Part shown: positions 1 to 5,696 of the stretch, piece by piece
Position numbering within the stretch: position 1 is the first letter of the stretch
Layout: each line of letters opens with the position of its first letter
From: Bifidobacterium breve
GTDB lineage: Bacteria > Actinomycetota > Actinomycetes > S36-B12
Assembly: GCA_945900705.1 (NCBI GenBank)
Contig: CAMDKJ010000090.1
Coordinates: 1-6,974 of the forward strand
Direction: 5' to 3'
DNA length: 6,974 nucleotides
Translations under genes and position numbers: made by a program
Notes under the pieces: generated by a model
The model's input: the letters and a program-made list of their open reading frames with translations, nothing else
What the model was told of the DNA's origin: nothing
The model's database searches: none

Positions 1-1587
1 GGAGACCGTTAGCCAATCATCGGGGGCCAAGATCTTCGCGACCTGCGGTGCGAACATCGGGGAGGCCAGTACCACTTCGTGGGTCGGTCCATCGGCAACC
101 ACCTCGCCCTCGGCGAGCACGATCACCCGCGTTGCTACCTCCGCGGCCAGTTCCACATCATGGGTTGCCAGCACGATCCCGTGCCCGGTAACTGCCAACT
201 CACGAAGTACTTTTACCAGTCTTGCCTTGGTGGGATAGTCAAGGCCACGCGTTGGCTCATCAAGTAGTAGCAGTGGCGGTCGGGCGGCGAGCACGATAGC
301 CAGTGCCAGGAGCAGCCTTTGGCCTTCGGATAGATCCCGCGGGTGCGTGCCGTCCATTACTTCGGGTGCGAGAAGTGCCAAGAGCGCGCGGGTGGTTCCA
401 AGTTCAACATTGGCGTCATGGTCTGATGATCGGCACTCGCCGGCGACGGTCGAGGCTTCGAGTAGGTCGCCGGGGTCTTGTGGCACCAAGCCAACACTGT
501 GCACGAGTTCGGGACCTTTTATCTCGCGGGGATCCTTACCGTTTGTTCGAACTACCCCCGCACTCGCCAGCCTTAGACCCACCATTGTGCTCAGCAGCGT
601 AGATTTACCGGCGCCATTTCGGCCCATTAGTGCGACGATTTCACCTCGGGTGATGGTGGTGCTCACATTTTTCAGGGCGACAACAGCTCCGTAACTCACG
701 GTCAACTTGTCAGTGACGATAAGTGGCGTCGCGTCGCGTGCACCCTTGATGATTCGAAGTGGCGCGGCGTGACCGGTCAGGAGCTCACGTAGGGGGCCAG
801 CGGCGCGTCGTGCGTCACGCACGGTCAACGGGAGCGGCTGCCAACCAGCAAGCCTGCCGAGTTCAACAACAGGTGGGGCGATTGGTGAATTGCCCATCAT
901 TTCGCTCGGAGTACCACTGATTATTGGTTCACCATCGCCGGGCACAATTACGATGCGATCGGCGTACTGCACCACTCGCTCCAACCGGTGTTCCGCCATC
1001 ACAACCGTGACATTGAGATCGTGCACCAAGCGCTGCAGTGCAGCGAGTACGTCTTCGGCGGCACCGGGGTCCAGTGCCGAGGTGGGTTCATCAAGTACGA
1101 GCACTTTCGGGTGTGAAGTCAGCACCGAGCCGATTGCTACCCGTTGCCGTTGGCCGGCCGACAGTGAAAGCAGTGGTCGGTTGCGCAGATCCACTAAGCC
1201 AAGTAGATCAAGGGTTTCTTCTACTCGCCGGCGCATGACATCAGGTGTCAGGCCAAGGCACTCCATGCCATATGCGAGTTCTTCCTCTACCGTGTCGGCG
1301 ACAAATCCGCTCATCGGATCCTGTGGCACCACGCCCACCAGATCGGCTAGTTCGCGCGGTGGGTTGGTTGCGGTGTCGCGTCCGTCGACGAGAATTCGGC
1401 CGGTGAGCGTGCCGCCGGTGAAGTGCGGAACCAAGCCGTTGATGGCCCGTAGCAAGGTGGTCTTACCACTGCCGGTGCGGCCCACGACCAACACGAGCTC
1501 ACCCTCGGGGATTTGCAGGTTGACCTCGGTGAGTACCGGCTCGGTGGCGCCCGGGTAGGTAATCGAAACGCACTCGAAGTTGATCAT
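1..1587 (-). CDS. ECF-type transporter double ATPase (EcfA1-EcfA2 fusion), 3' end outside window
   Basis: This gene encodes the energising subunit of an energy-coupling factor importer: two ABC ATPase domains in one chain that bind and hydrolyse ATP on the cytoplasmic face. 529 residues are visible and the frame is still open at base 1. Domain 1 has Walker A GRTGSGKTT (36-44), signature LSAGQ (142-146), Walker B ending in DEPTSALD (from 166) and switch His200. Domain 2 has Walker A GRNGAGKST (322-330), signature LSEGQ (419-423), Walker B with DEPTRGLD (from 443) and His476. The stretch after the first Q-loop (QDPMSGFVADTVEEE) is typical of EcfA/CbiO/YkoD proteins. The ATG at 1587 overlaps the upstream stop as ATGA and has a GAGGT site 6 bases upstream (1594-1598). 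Fused double ATPases usually end not far beyond this length, so little is probably missing. The substrate is inferred from the riboswitch and not from this protein. Confidence 0.93.
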   Translation of the reverse strand, partial: MINFECVSITYPGATEPVLTEVNLQIPEGELVLVVGRTGSGKTTLLRAINGLVPHFTGGTLTGRILVDGRDTATNPPRELADLVGVVPQDPMSGFVADTVEEELAYGMECLGLTPDVMRRRVEETLDLLGLVDLRNRPLLSLSAGQRQRVAIGSVLTSHPKVLVLDEPTSALDPGAAEDVLAALQRLVHDLNVTVVMAEHRLERVVQYADRIVIVPGDGEPIISGTPSEMMGNSPIAPPVVELGRLAGWQPLPLTVRDARRAAGPLRELLTGHAAPLRIIKGARDATPLIVTDKLTVSYGAVVALKNVSTTITRGEIVALMGRNGAGKSTLLSTMVGLRLASAGVVRTNGKDPREIKGPELVHSVGLVPQDPGDLLEASTVAGECRSSDHDANVELGTTRALLALLAPEVMDGTHPRDLSEGQRLLLALAIVLAARPPLLLLDEPTRGLDYPTKARLVKVLRELAVTGHGIVLATHDVELAAEVATRVIVLAEGEVVADGPTHEVVLASPMFAPQVAKILAPDDWLTVS

Positions 1588-2705
1588 GCGGGGACCTCGA
1601 TCCTTGGCAACTTGCCAATGATGGTGCGGGGCAGCGTGGGTGCGGTGAGTGCCGGAGTGGTAGCAATTAGTAAACCGAGGAGTGGCAGGAGCGGCAGCGC
1701 CGGCCAGGTCGGTGGATTACTAGGGGTATCCAAGCCCGGCATGGCCACCCAATTGGCGCCAAGAAAGCTCAAGGCCACCAGCACGCCGGCGCCGGCCACC
1801 AAATTCTCCGGGAGCGCCCATGGGTCAGGCCGGTAGCGGGTGCGCACGGCAGTGCGCGCTGACCACGTGATCGAAGTGATGCAGACACTCACACCAACTA
1901 ACAGCATGGGCAACCCGAGCGCCGCCGGGGACCCGGCGGCGATGAGAGCGTAAGTGCCGATGCAAGCGGCGACCAGCCCGGTTAGCAATAGCAATGAGTT
2001 AATGCGGCGTCGGGCGGCACTAATTGCACCGCGGCGTCCGTAGCCGCGGGAGTCCATGGCCGCCGCGAGTGTCACGGATTTTTCAAGTGCCCCCTCGAAA
2101 ACCGGCATCGCTGCGCCGGCAATTGCCCGGACACCTTTTGTTGGGCGACCACGTAAGCGGCGGGCGGTGCGCACCCGATCAACGTCGGCAACGAGTTGAG
2201 GAGTAAATGTCATGGCGACTACCACGCTGACTCCGAATTCGTAGAGCGCTGCAGGCACGGACTTCAGCAACCTACTTGGTGAGGCGAGGGAATTTGCGGC
2301 CCCGACGCAGATCAAGATAGTCGCCAGCCGCAAGCCGTCATAGAAAGCCAAAAGCACGCTCTCAAAGGTGATGTCACCACCAAGTCGAACCCCTGCTAAC
2401 CATGAGGGCAAGGTCACGCCGGGCAGCTGAAGTAGCACCGTGGTGCCGAACGCCGCACCAAAAATCAGTTGAACGCCCACCCGAATGACGATAACCGCCA
2501 CTCCTAGCCGCAGGAAGAAGATGAAGGATCGCCCCCACGGTGCATCCGGCTTTCGAGCAGAGACCACAAGTGCTGCCACGGCAATGATCAAGGAAAGTAA
2601 TAACGGATTGGTGGTGCGACTTGCCGCTGCGGCCAGGCCTAGTGCCCAAACCCACCAGGCCGCCGGGTGCAACCATCGTGCGAGAGTGAAGAGTGATCCA
2701 GTCAT
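1584..2705 (-). CDS. Energy-coupling factor transporter transmembrane protein (EcfT/CbiQ family), enlarged
   Basis: This is the membrane scaffold that links the ATPases to a substrate-binding S component. I start it at 2705 (MTGSLF...), giving 373 residues, because that ATG overlaps the upstream stop as ATGA, exactly like the downstream junction, and has AGGCGG a few bases upstream. An in-frame ATG at 2732 would overlap the upstream gene by 31 bases. The two EcfT coupling motifs are present: ARRLRG (181-186) and AMDSRGYGRR (216-225), each with the Arg-Gly pair that contacts the ATPases. About five hydrophobic segments precede these motifs (about 11-30, 34-50, 60-86, 115-140, 150-170). About four follow (about 236-258, 262-282, 300-322, 334-352), with a YRPDPW motif at 291-296 between them. 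EcfT proteins are commonly about 250-270 residues, so the C-terminal third is extra. Some actinobacterial relatives appear to share it. Family assignment is firm; the role of the extra part is unknown. Confidence 0.92.
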   Translation of the reverse strand: MTGSLFTLARWLHPAAWWVWALGLAAAASRTTNPLLLSLIIAVAALVVSARKPDAPWGRSFIFFLRLGVAVIVIRVGVQLIFGAAFGTTVLLQLPGVTLPSWLAGVRLGGDITFESVLLAFYDGLRLATILICVGAANSLASPSRLLKSVPAALYEFGVSVVVAMTFTPQLVADVDRVRTARRLRGRPTKGVRAIAGAAMPVFEGALEKSVTLAAAMDSRGYGRRGAISAARRRINSLLLLTGLVAACIGTYALIAAGSPAALGLPMLLVGVSVCITSITWSARTAVRTRYRPDPWALPENLVAGAGVLVALSFLGANWVAMPGLDTPSNPPTWPALPLLPLLGLLIATTPALTAPTLPRTIIGKLPRIEVPA

Positions 2706-3406
2706 GACGCCCGCCTGCGTTGTAACACCCAAGCGCCGACCAAGCCAAGTGCGATGACCACCCCGACTGCGATGAGCGGCACCGGGCTGCCATCGGCGGC
2801 TGCCGGAACCGCAGCAATGGCACTTTCGCTCACCGCAGTTGACGGCGCTACCAAAACATCGGTTACCTCAACTACGGCAATCGAAGCTGCGGTGGTATCG
2901 ATGGCAATGGCGCATTCACCGGTTGGGTACGAGTCGATCCCGCAGACCAATCCAGACTGCACGCGCGGTGTCGCTACTGCCATCAAGGCATCGGCACCGG
3001 ACTTTGACTCGTCAATGACCGCGCACGCGCCACGTGCTGGCGGTGGCGATTGTCCGGCAGGTGCGGTACCGGCAACACCCGGATCAATGACCATGGCAAC
3101 GCGAATCTGACCATCGGGTTGCTGAACGGACCCGCAAATCCGCTCGAATGCCCGGGACGGGTCGGTGCGCGGTTGGCTGGTGCTGCCACTTGCGTTTGCA
3201 GCGACCGCGAACCGCCAAGCCTGCACATCGCCATCGACCGGTGCGGTACCCGCCGGACCAACCTGGGAGAAAACCCATTGGCCATTGCTCACCGTCCAAA
3301 ACGTCCAATAGCGATATCCGGTCTCGGCCCGGGCCACCGGACTGAACACCAGCGCCGCAAGACAAATTGCGACGCTGATGCAGATGGCCCGGGATACACG
3401 TGGCAT
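2702..3406 (-). CDS. Secreted, C-terminally membrane-anchored SCO2322-like protein, possible corrinoid-capture partner
   Basis: This 234-residue exported protein has a signal peptide at 1-27 (positive start, hydrophobic core, ARA before the cut). It has a globular domain, an Ala/Ser/Pro-rich linker, one C-terminal transmembrane helix (about 208-228) and a cytoplasmic QRRRAS tail, so the domain should sit outside the membrane. It resembles the actinobacterial SCO2322 family, judged from YRYWTFW at 31-37 and DGDVQAWRF at 58-66. Four cysteines (91, 128, 155, 165) in the external part could form two disulfides. The ATG overlaps the upstream stop as TAATG with no clear ribosome site, so translation is probably coupled. 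It sits between the repeat protein and EcfT in a riboswitch-controlled operon, so a role in presenting a corrinoid to the transporter is inferred. The YW-x-F...DGD-x3-W-x-F pattern recalls the small beta domain of transcobalamin and DUF4430 proteins; that is a pattern match by eye only. No function has been demonstrated that I can name. Confidence 0.85.
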   Translation of the reverse strand: MPRVSRAICISVAICLAALVFSPVARAETGYRYWTFWTVSNGQWVFSQVGPAGTAPVDGDVQAWRFAVAANASGSTSQPRTDPSRAFERICGSVQQPDGQIRVAMVIDPGVAGTAPAGQSPPPARGACAVIDESKSGADALMAVATPRVQSGLVCGIDSYPTGECAIAIDTTAASIAVVEVTDVLVAPSTAVSESAIAAVPAAADGSPVPLIAVGVVIALGLVGAWVLQRRRAS

Positions 3407-4443
3407 TACTGCTGGCTCTGCTGCAGTGCAGTGATCAAATTGATGCCACCGAAATTGGTTGGCTCCATATTCGTCGCCTCGCTCACCAGCAGCAGCAAAC
3501 CCAAAGCGCCTGGGTTAGCTGCTCCCGCCGGCATCGCGTAGGCACTCGCATTTGCAACCAAGGTGGCTGTGCCTTTGGTCACCGCTTGCCGACCATTGGA
3601 GTTCGCCACGAAACCGAGGACAGCGAAACTCGTTGACGTGTAATCAGGGTCTGACCCAAATGCGCTGGGTAGTGCGCCAGTGCCCGTGATCTTCGTGGCT
3701 AGGTAACTACCGGCTGCGTCCGTTGCCGACCTACCGCAAGTTGGATTTGCGGTTAGCTTGATGAAACTCGATCCGCTGACCGGCAAGGTCGCAACAAGTC
3801 CCAAGAAGCCCTGTGCGGTGGCGAGGGGATCTGCGGCGGCGCCCCTCTCATAGGAGAGTCCACCACCGCTCGCGCAACTTACGGCCAAGCGGTTTAGGTA
3901 GCGGGTGGCTTTTCGGTAACCGGGCACCTGCCGACTTGGTGCCTCGCCCATCAATGCGGACAGCACCAAGCCGGTGGATGCGGGGTCGGTGGCACTACCG
4001 AGGAACCAAGGCCAACCCCCATCCTTGCTTTGGTGCTTCGCCAACCAGGCGGCGGCAGCATCGGCACTTGCGGCCTGATCCACTGCTAAGAGCGCGCTTA
4101 GGGCCAGCGCGGTGGTGTTGGTGTCGGGACCGGTGTAGTTGACCGGATCGGAGGCAGCACAAGCCTTGCGCGGATCGGGGCGGTACGCCTGGAAACTGCC
4201 ATCAGCGCACTGCTGCTTAAGGAGCCAGGTGATAGCTGCCTCGCCTGGCTTGACGTCATTTGCGACCAAGCCCAAGATCCCTAGGGACTGGCGAAAGACG
4301 CCGTCATAAGTGGCATCCCCGCGGCCATAGAGGCCCGAATTGGCCGCCGGGTCGGCATGTGCGGGCGGGGCGGCGGCGCCGAGGGCGAGAATCGTTGCGG
4401 CCAGCGCCACAAGTGCTGAAATTCGTTTAGACATGGTCACCAT
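3406..4443 (-). CDS. Secreted prenyltransferase/squalene-oxidase-repeat protein, possible transcobalamin-like binder
   Basis: This 345-residue exported protein is the first gene of the operon behind the cobalamin riboswitch. Residues 5-30 form a signal peptide ending AHA, with no lipobox. No C-terminal anchor is seen, so it should be released or held by a partner. The mature part carries alpha-alpha repeats of the terpenoid cyclase/prenyltransferase fold: WLLKQQCADGSF (73-84), WLAKHQSKDGGW (133-144), a degenerate copy near 182-197, and another near 246-262. Each is followed by a small-residue helix such as STGLVLSALMG. The catalytic DxDD motif of squalene-hopene cyclases is absent, so binding is more likely than cyclisation. 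Cysteines 79, 95, 190 and 236 could pair as disulfides. Intrinsic factor and transcobalamin use the same barrel fold to bind B12, which fits the riboswitch; the function is inferred. The start is uncertain: ATG at 4443 or ATG at 4434 (MSKR...), and neither has a good ribosome site. Confidence 0.88.
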   Translation of the reverse strand: MVTMSKRISALVALAATILALGAAAPPAHADPAANSGLYGRGDATYDGVFRQSLGILGLVANDVKPGEAAITWLLKQQCADGSFQAYRPDPRKACAASDPVNYTGPDTNTTALALSALLAVDQAASADAAAAWLAKHQSKDGGWPWFLGSATDPASTGLVLSALMGEAPSRQVPGYRKATRYLNRLAVSCASGGGLSYERGAAADPLATAQGFLGLVATLPVSGSSFIKLTANPTCGRSATDAAGSYLATKITGTGALPSAFGSDPDYTSTSFAVLGFVANSNGRQAVTKGTATLVANASAYAMPAGAANPGALGLLLLVSEATNMEPTNFGGINLITALQQSQQ

Positions 4444-4493
4444 TTCTTAGTTGAGCGGTTTTGGCCTGGTGCCCGCGTCCTATCCGGCCAATG

Positions 4494-4524
4494 AAAAACC
4501 CCTCCTGCATTACTGCAAGAAGGG
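4494..4524 (-). terminator. Intrinsic terminator between cobalamin aptamer and first operon gene
   Basis: On the minus strand, arm 4524-4515 (CCCTTCTTGC) pairs with arm 4508-4499 (GCAGGAGGGG) over 10 pairs with a 6-base loop, followed by five Ts (4498-4494). Two of the pairs are G-U, so the hairpin is perfect only as minus-strand RNA; the plus-strand version would have two C-A mismatches. It lies between the riboswitch and the start codon, as expected for a ligand-controlled transcription attenuator that stops the operon when B12 is plentiful. Confidence 0.85.
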
Positions 4525-4548
4525 AGACCGGGTATAGACCCGGGCTCC
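4523..4548 (-). other. Hairpin just upstream of the terminator, candidate expression-platform element
   Basis: Minus-strand arm 4548-4538 (GGAGCCCGGGT) pairs with 4533-4523 (ACCCGGTCTCC): ten pairs, one C-T mismatch and a 4-base loop. Its last two bases are also the first two bases of the terminator stem. Its GGAGCC (4548-4543) could instead pair with GGCTCC at 4574-4569, next to the aptamer. It may help switch between structures, or may simply stack on the terminator. Confidence 0.55.
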
Positions 4549-4569
4549 GTTCCGTTACCTCGACGGGTG

Positions 4570-4717
4570 GAGCCGCTCGTATCTGCCAGGTACTCCGACT
4601 CGCCCAAGTTCTGGGATCACGGTTGCGGGACAGCGCCGGATTCACACCGGACTTCCCCTGGGGTCAAATACGCGGATTCAGTTGTGACGTCAACATCCCA
4701 CGGGTAGCACCGGATGT
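4570..4717 (-). promoter_or_regulatory. Cobalamin (B12) riboswitch aptamer
   Basis: Read on the minus strand, the conserved elements occur in the right order. GGTGC is at 4711-4707. GGGGAA (4658-4653) is followed by the P5-type hairpin CCGG-TGTGAAT-CCGG (4650-4636). Next come GCTGTCCCGCAACCGTGA (4634-4617), a short hairpin CCCA...TGGG, and the B12 box GAGTCGGAGTACCTGGC (4601-4585). This matches the B12-element core known from btuB leaders, in a compact version with small peripheral arms. Binding of adenosyl- or another cobalamin is expected to lower expression of the genes downstream, here through the adjacent terminator. The outer boundaries are approximate. Confidence 0.92.
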
Positions 4718-4724
4718 CAATGCC

Positions 4725-4753
4725 AAACTACCGGGCCGGCAATCGAAGGTCGA
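4725..4753 (-). promoter_or_regulatory. Probable promoter of the riboswitch operon
   Basis: On the minus strand, TCGACC (4753-4748) and TAGTTT (4730-4725) are spaced by 17 bases, resembling the -35 and TAnnnT -10 of a housekeeping sigma factor. Transcription would then begin near 4717-4719, immediately before the GGTGC element, so the RNA would start with the aptamer. This placement supports the call; the hexamers alone are modest. Confidence 0.5.
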
Positions 4754-4788
4754 AAAGCCACGATTCCACGATGTGCCCCGCCGGCCTC

Positions 4789-4794
4789 TACAAT
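4789..4794 (+). promoter_or_regulatory. Putative -10 element of the 70-residue protein gene
   Basis: TACAAT on the plus strand lies 50 bases upstream of the ATG at 4845 and would start transcription near 4801. No convincing -35 hexamer is found 16-19 bases upstream. It would be back to back with the riboswitch promoter in the roughly 130 bases between the aptamer and this gene. Confidence 0.4.
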
Positions 4795-4833
4795 GACGGT
4801 CTTGGGTTTTTGACACCGGTCACCGTGCTCGCG

Positions 4834-4839
4834 AAGGAG
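4834..4839 (+). promoter_or_regulatory. Ribosome binding site of the 70-residue protein gene
   Basis: AAGGAG lies 5 bases before the ATG at 4845. It is the best ribosome site in the window and fixes the start of this small gene. Confidence 0.8.
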
Positions 4840-4844
4840 TTAAC

Positions 4845-5057
4845 ATGGCTTGGTCTTGGCAATACTTGACGGCTGAGGGCGTTGTAGTCGCTGAATTACC
4901 CGTTACCTCGATGGCGACCGAGTTCCCGTCACAATCTGATGCCGAGACTTGGATTGGCGAGGTGTGGCAAACCTTGCTGGATGCCGGCATTGAGCAGGTT
5001 TTGCTGCTCGAAGAAGATCGAATTGTCTACGGCCCCATGGGCCTGCGCCCAGAATAG
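4845..5057 (+). CDS. Small acidic hypothetical protein, 70 residues
   Basis: I do not recognise a characterised family; similar short proteins beginning MAWSW occur in Actinobacteria as far as I can recall. The sequence opens MAWSWQYLTAEG and is rich in Glu and Asp. It has an amphipathic stretch at about 30-48 (SDAETWIGEVWQTLLDAG) and ends in an acidic strand-turn-strand (VLLLEEDRIVYGP), suggesting a compact alpha/beta cytoplasmic protein. There is no signal peptide, membrane helix or cysteine. The gene is supported by a strong ribosome site, an upstream TACAAT, and its tight fit between flanking genes: its TAG stop is 10 bases from the stop of the converging DUF3043 gene. Nothing ties it to the B12 operon beyond the shared divergent upstream region. 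Confidence 0.85.
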   Translation: MAWSWQYLTAEGVVVAELPVTSMATEFPSQSDAETWIGEVWQTLLDAGIEQVLLLEEDRIVYGPMGLRPE

Positions 5058-5067
5058 TTATTTTCGG

Positions 5068-5685
5068 CTAGATCTTTGGTGCTCCACCGCGGCGAACCCG
5101 TGGTGGTGGCAGTCGCAACCGGCGTAATTGCAAGGTGCGTAAGGTGGCGTAAAGCAGCAAACCTTTGCGATCTGTGGCATCTGGGAATTCTTTCTTGGAT
5201 CTAAGGCTAAGTTGCACCAGCAGCACGACGGTGTCGACCACGATGAGCGCGGTTACCGCGAAGAAGCCGATTGACACCCAACTTTGGATAAACTGGTTTT
5301 TAATAAAGCCGAGTGCCAGTACCGCAATCGCGATAAATATGAAGAACTCAGCCAGCGTGATTCGGCCATCGACGAAATCGCGGACGAAGGCCCGCGCTGG
5401 ACCGCGATCACGTGCGGAGAGGTAACGCTCTTCACCATTTTTCATCCCTTGACGAGCGCGTGAGCGTTCTTCTTGGTCACGTTGGCGTGCGGCTTTCTTC
5501 GCAGCCTTGGGGTCCTTGGGGATTTTCAACTGGTTCTTGCGGGCGTCTTCAGCCTCACGGCGCGAGGGGGTGGCATGGCCTTTGGTACCGCCAGGCCCGG
5601 TGCCGGTGGTTGAACCCGGGGGCGCCGCTGCACGGTCAGTTGACGAGGCGCCTGAGGTGGAGTCTTTCTTCTTAAATCCCAACAT
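5068..5685 (-). CDS. DUF3043 family membrane protein
   Basis: This 205-residue protein of unknown function matches the actinobacterial DUF3043 family. It has a disordered Gly/Ser/Thr/Pro N-terminus (1-35), then the conserved KGHATPSRREAE (35-46), and a Lys/Arg/Glu-rich helical segment (about 50-82). ERYLSARDRGPARAFVRDFVD (86-106) precedes two transmembrane helices at about 111-129 and 136-160. The C-terminal tail is basic (RRLRLPPPRVRRGG). Both long termini are probably cytoplasmic. The gene begins 11 bases after the nadA stop, so the two are probably cotranscribed. The ribosome site is weak (AGGCTG, partly made from the nadA stop region). No enzymatic motif is visible and the function is unknown. 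Confidence 0.9.
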   Translation of the reverse strand: MLGFKKKDSTSGASSTDRAAAPPGSTTGTGPGGTKGHATPSRREAEDARKNQLKIPKDPKAAKKAARQRDQEERSRARQGMKNGEERYLSARDRGPARAFVRDFVDGRITLAEFFIFIAIAVLALGFIKNQFIQSWVSIGFFAVTALIVVDTVVLLVQLSLRSKKEFPDATDRKGLLLYATLRTLQLRRLRLPPPRVRRGGAPKI

Positions 5686-5696
5686 GATTGCGCAGC

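Noticed and set aside
890..1558. Long plus-strand open frame of 222 codons
   Set aside because: It is antisense to the ATPase gene, whose Walker, signature and switch motifs are all intact. Its Ser/Arg/Thr-rich translation is typical of the reverse frame of GC-rich coding sequence.
2374..2823. Minus-strand open frame of 149 codons across the SCO2322-like/EcfT junction
   Set aside because: It is out of frame with two well-supported genes that it overlaps, and its translation shows no family features.
3050..3541. Plus-strand open frame of 163 codons
   Set aside because: It is antisense to the two exported proteins, with no ribosome site and low-complexity composition.
4427..4645. Minus-strand frame of 72 codons inside the leader
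   Set aside because: It runs through the riboswitch and terminator, which explain the sequence fully; no ribosome site was seen.
4693..4717. ACATCC...GGATGT hairpin around GGTGC and the nearby TGACGTCA palindrome
   Set aside because: Both lie inside the aptamer's 5' part and are more likely riboswitch peripheral structure or chance than a protein operator.
4461..4796. Plus-strand frame of 111 codons opposite the riboswitch
   Set aside because: It is antisense to a structured RNA, and its composition reflects the aptamer.
4810..4815. Perfect TTGACA, a possible -35 box
   Set aside because: No -10 element follows at 16-19 bases; that place is occupied by the ribosome site of the gene at 4845.
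5084..5112. CCACC...GGTGG inverted repeat near the end of the DUF3043 gene, a possible terminator between the convergent genes
   Set aside because: The stem is short, the loop is long and no T-run follows on either strand.
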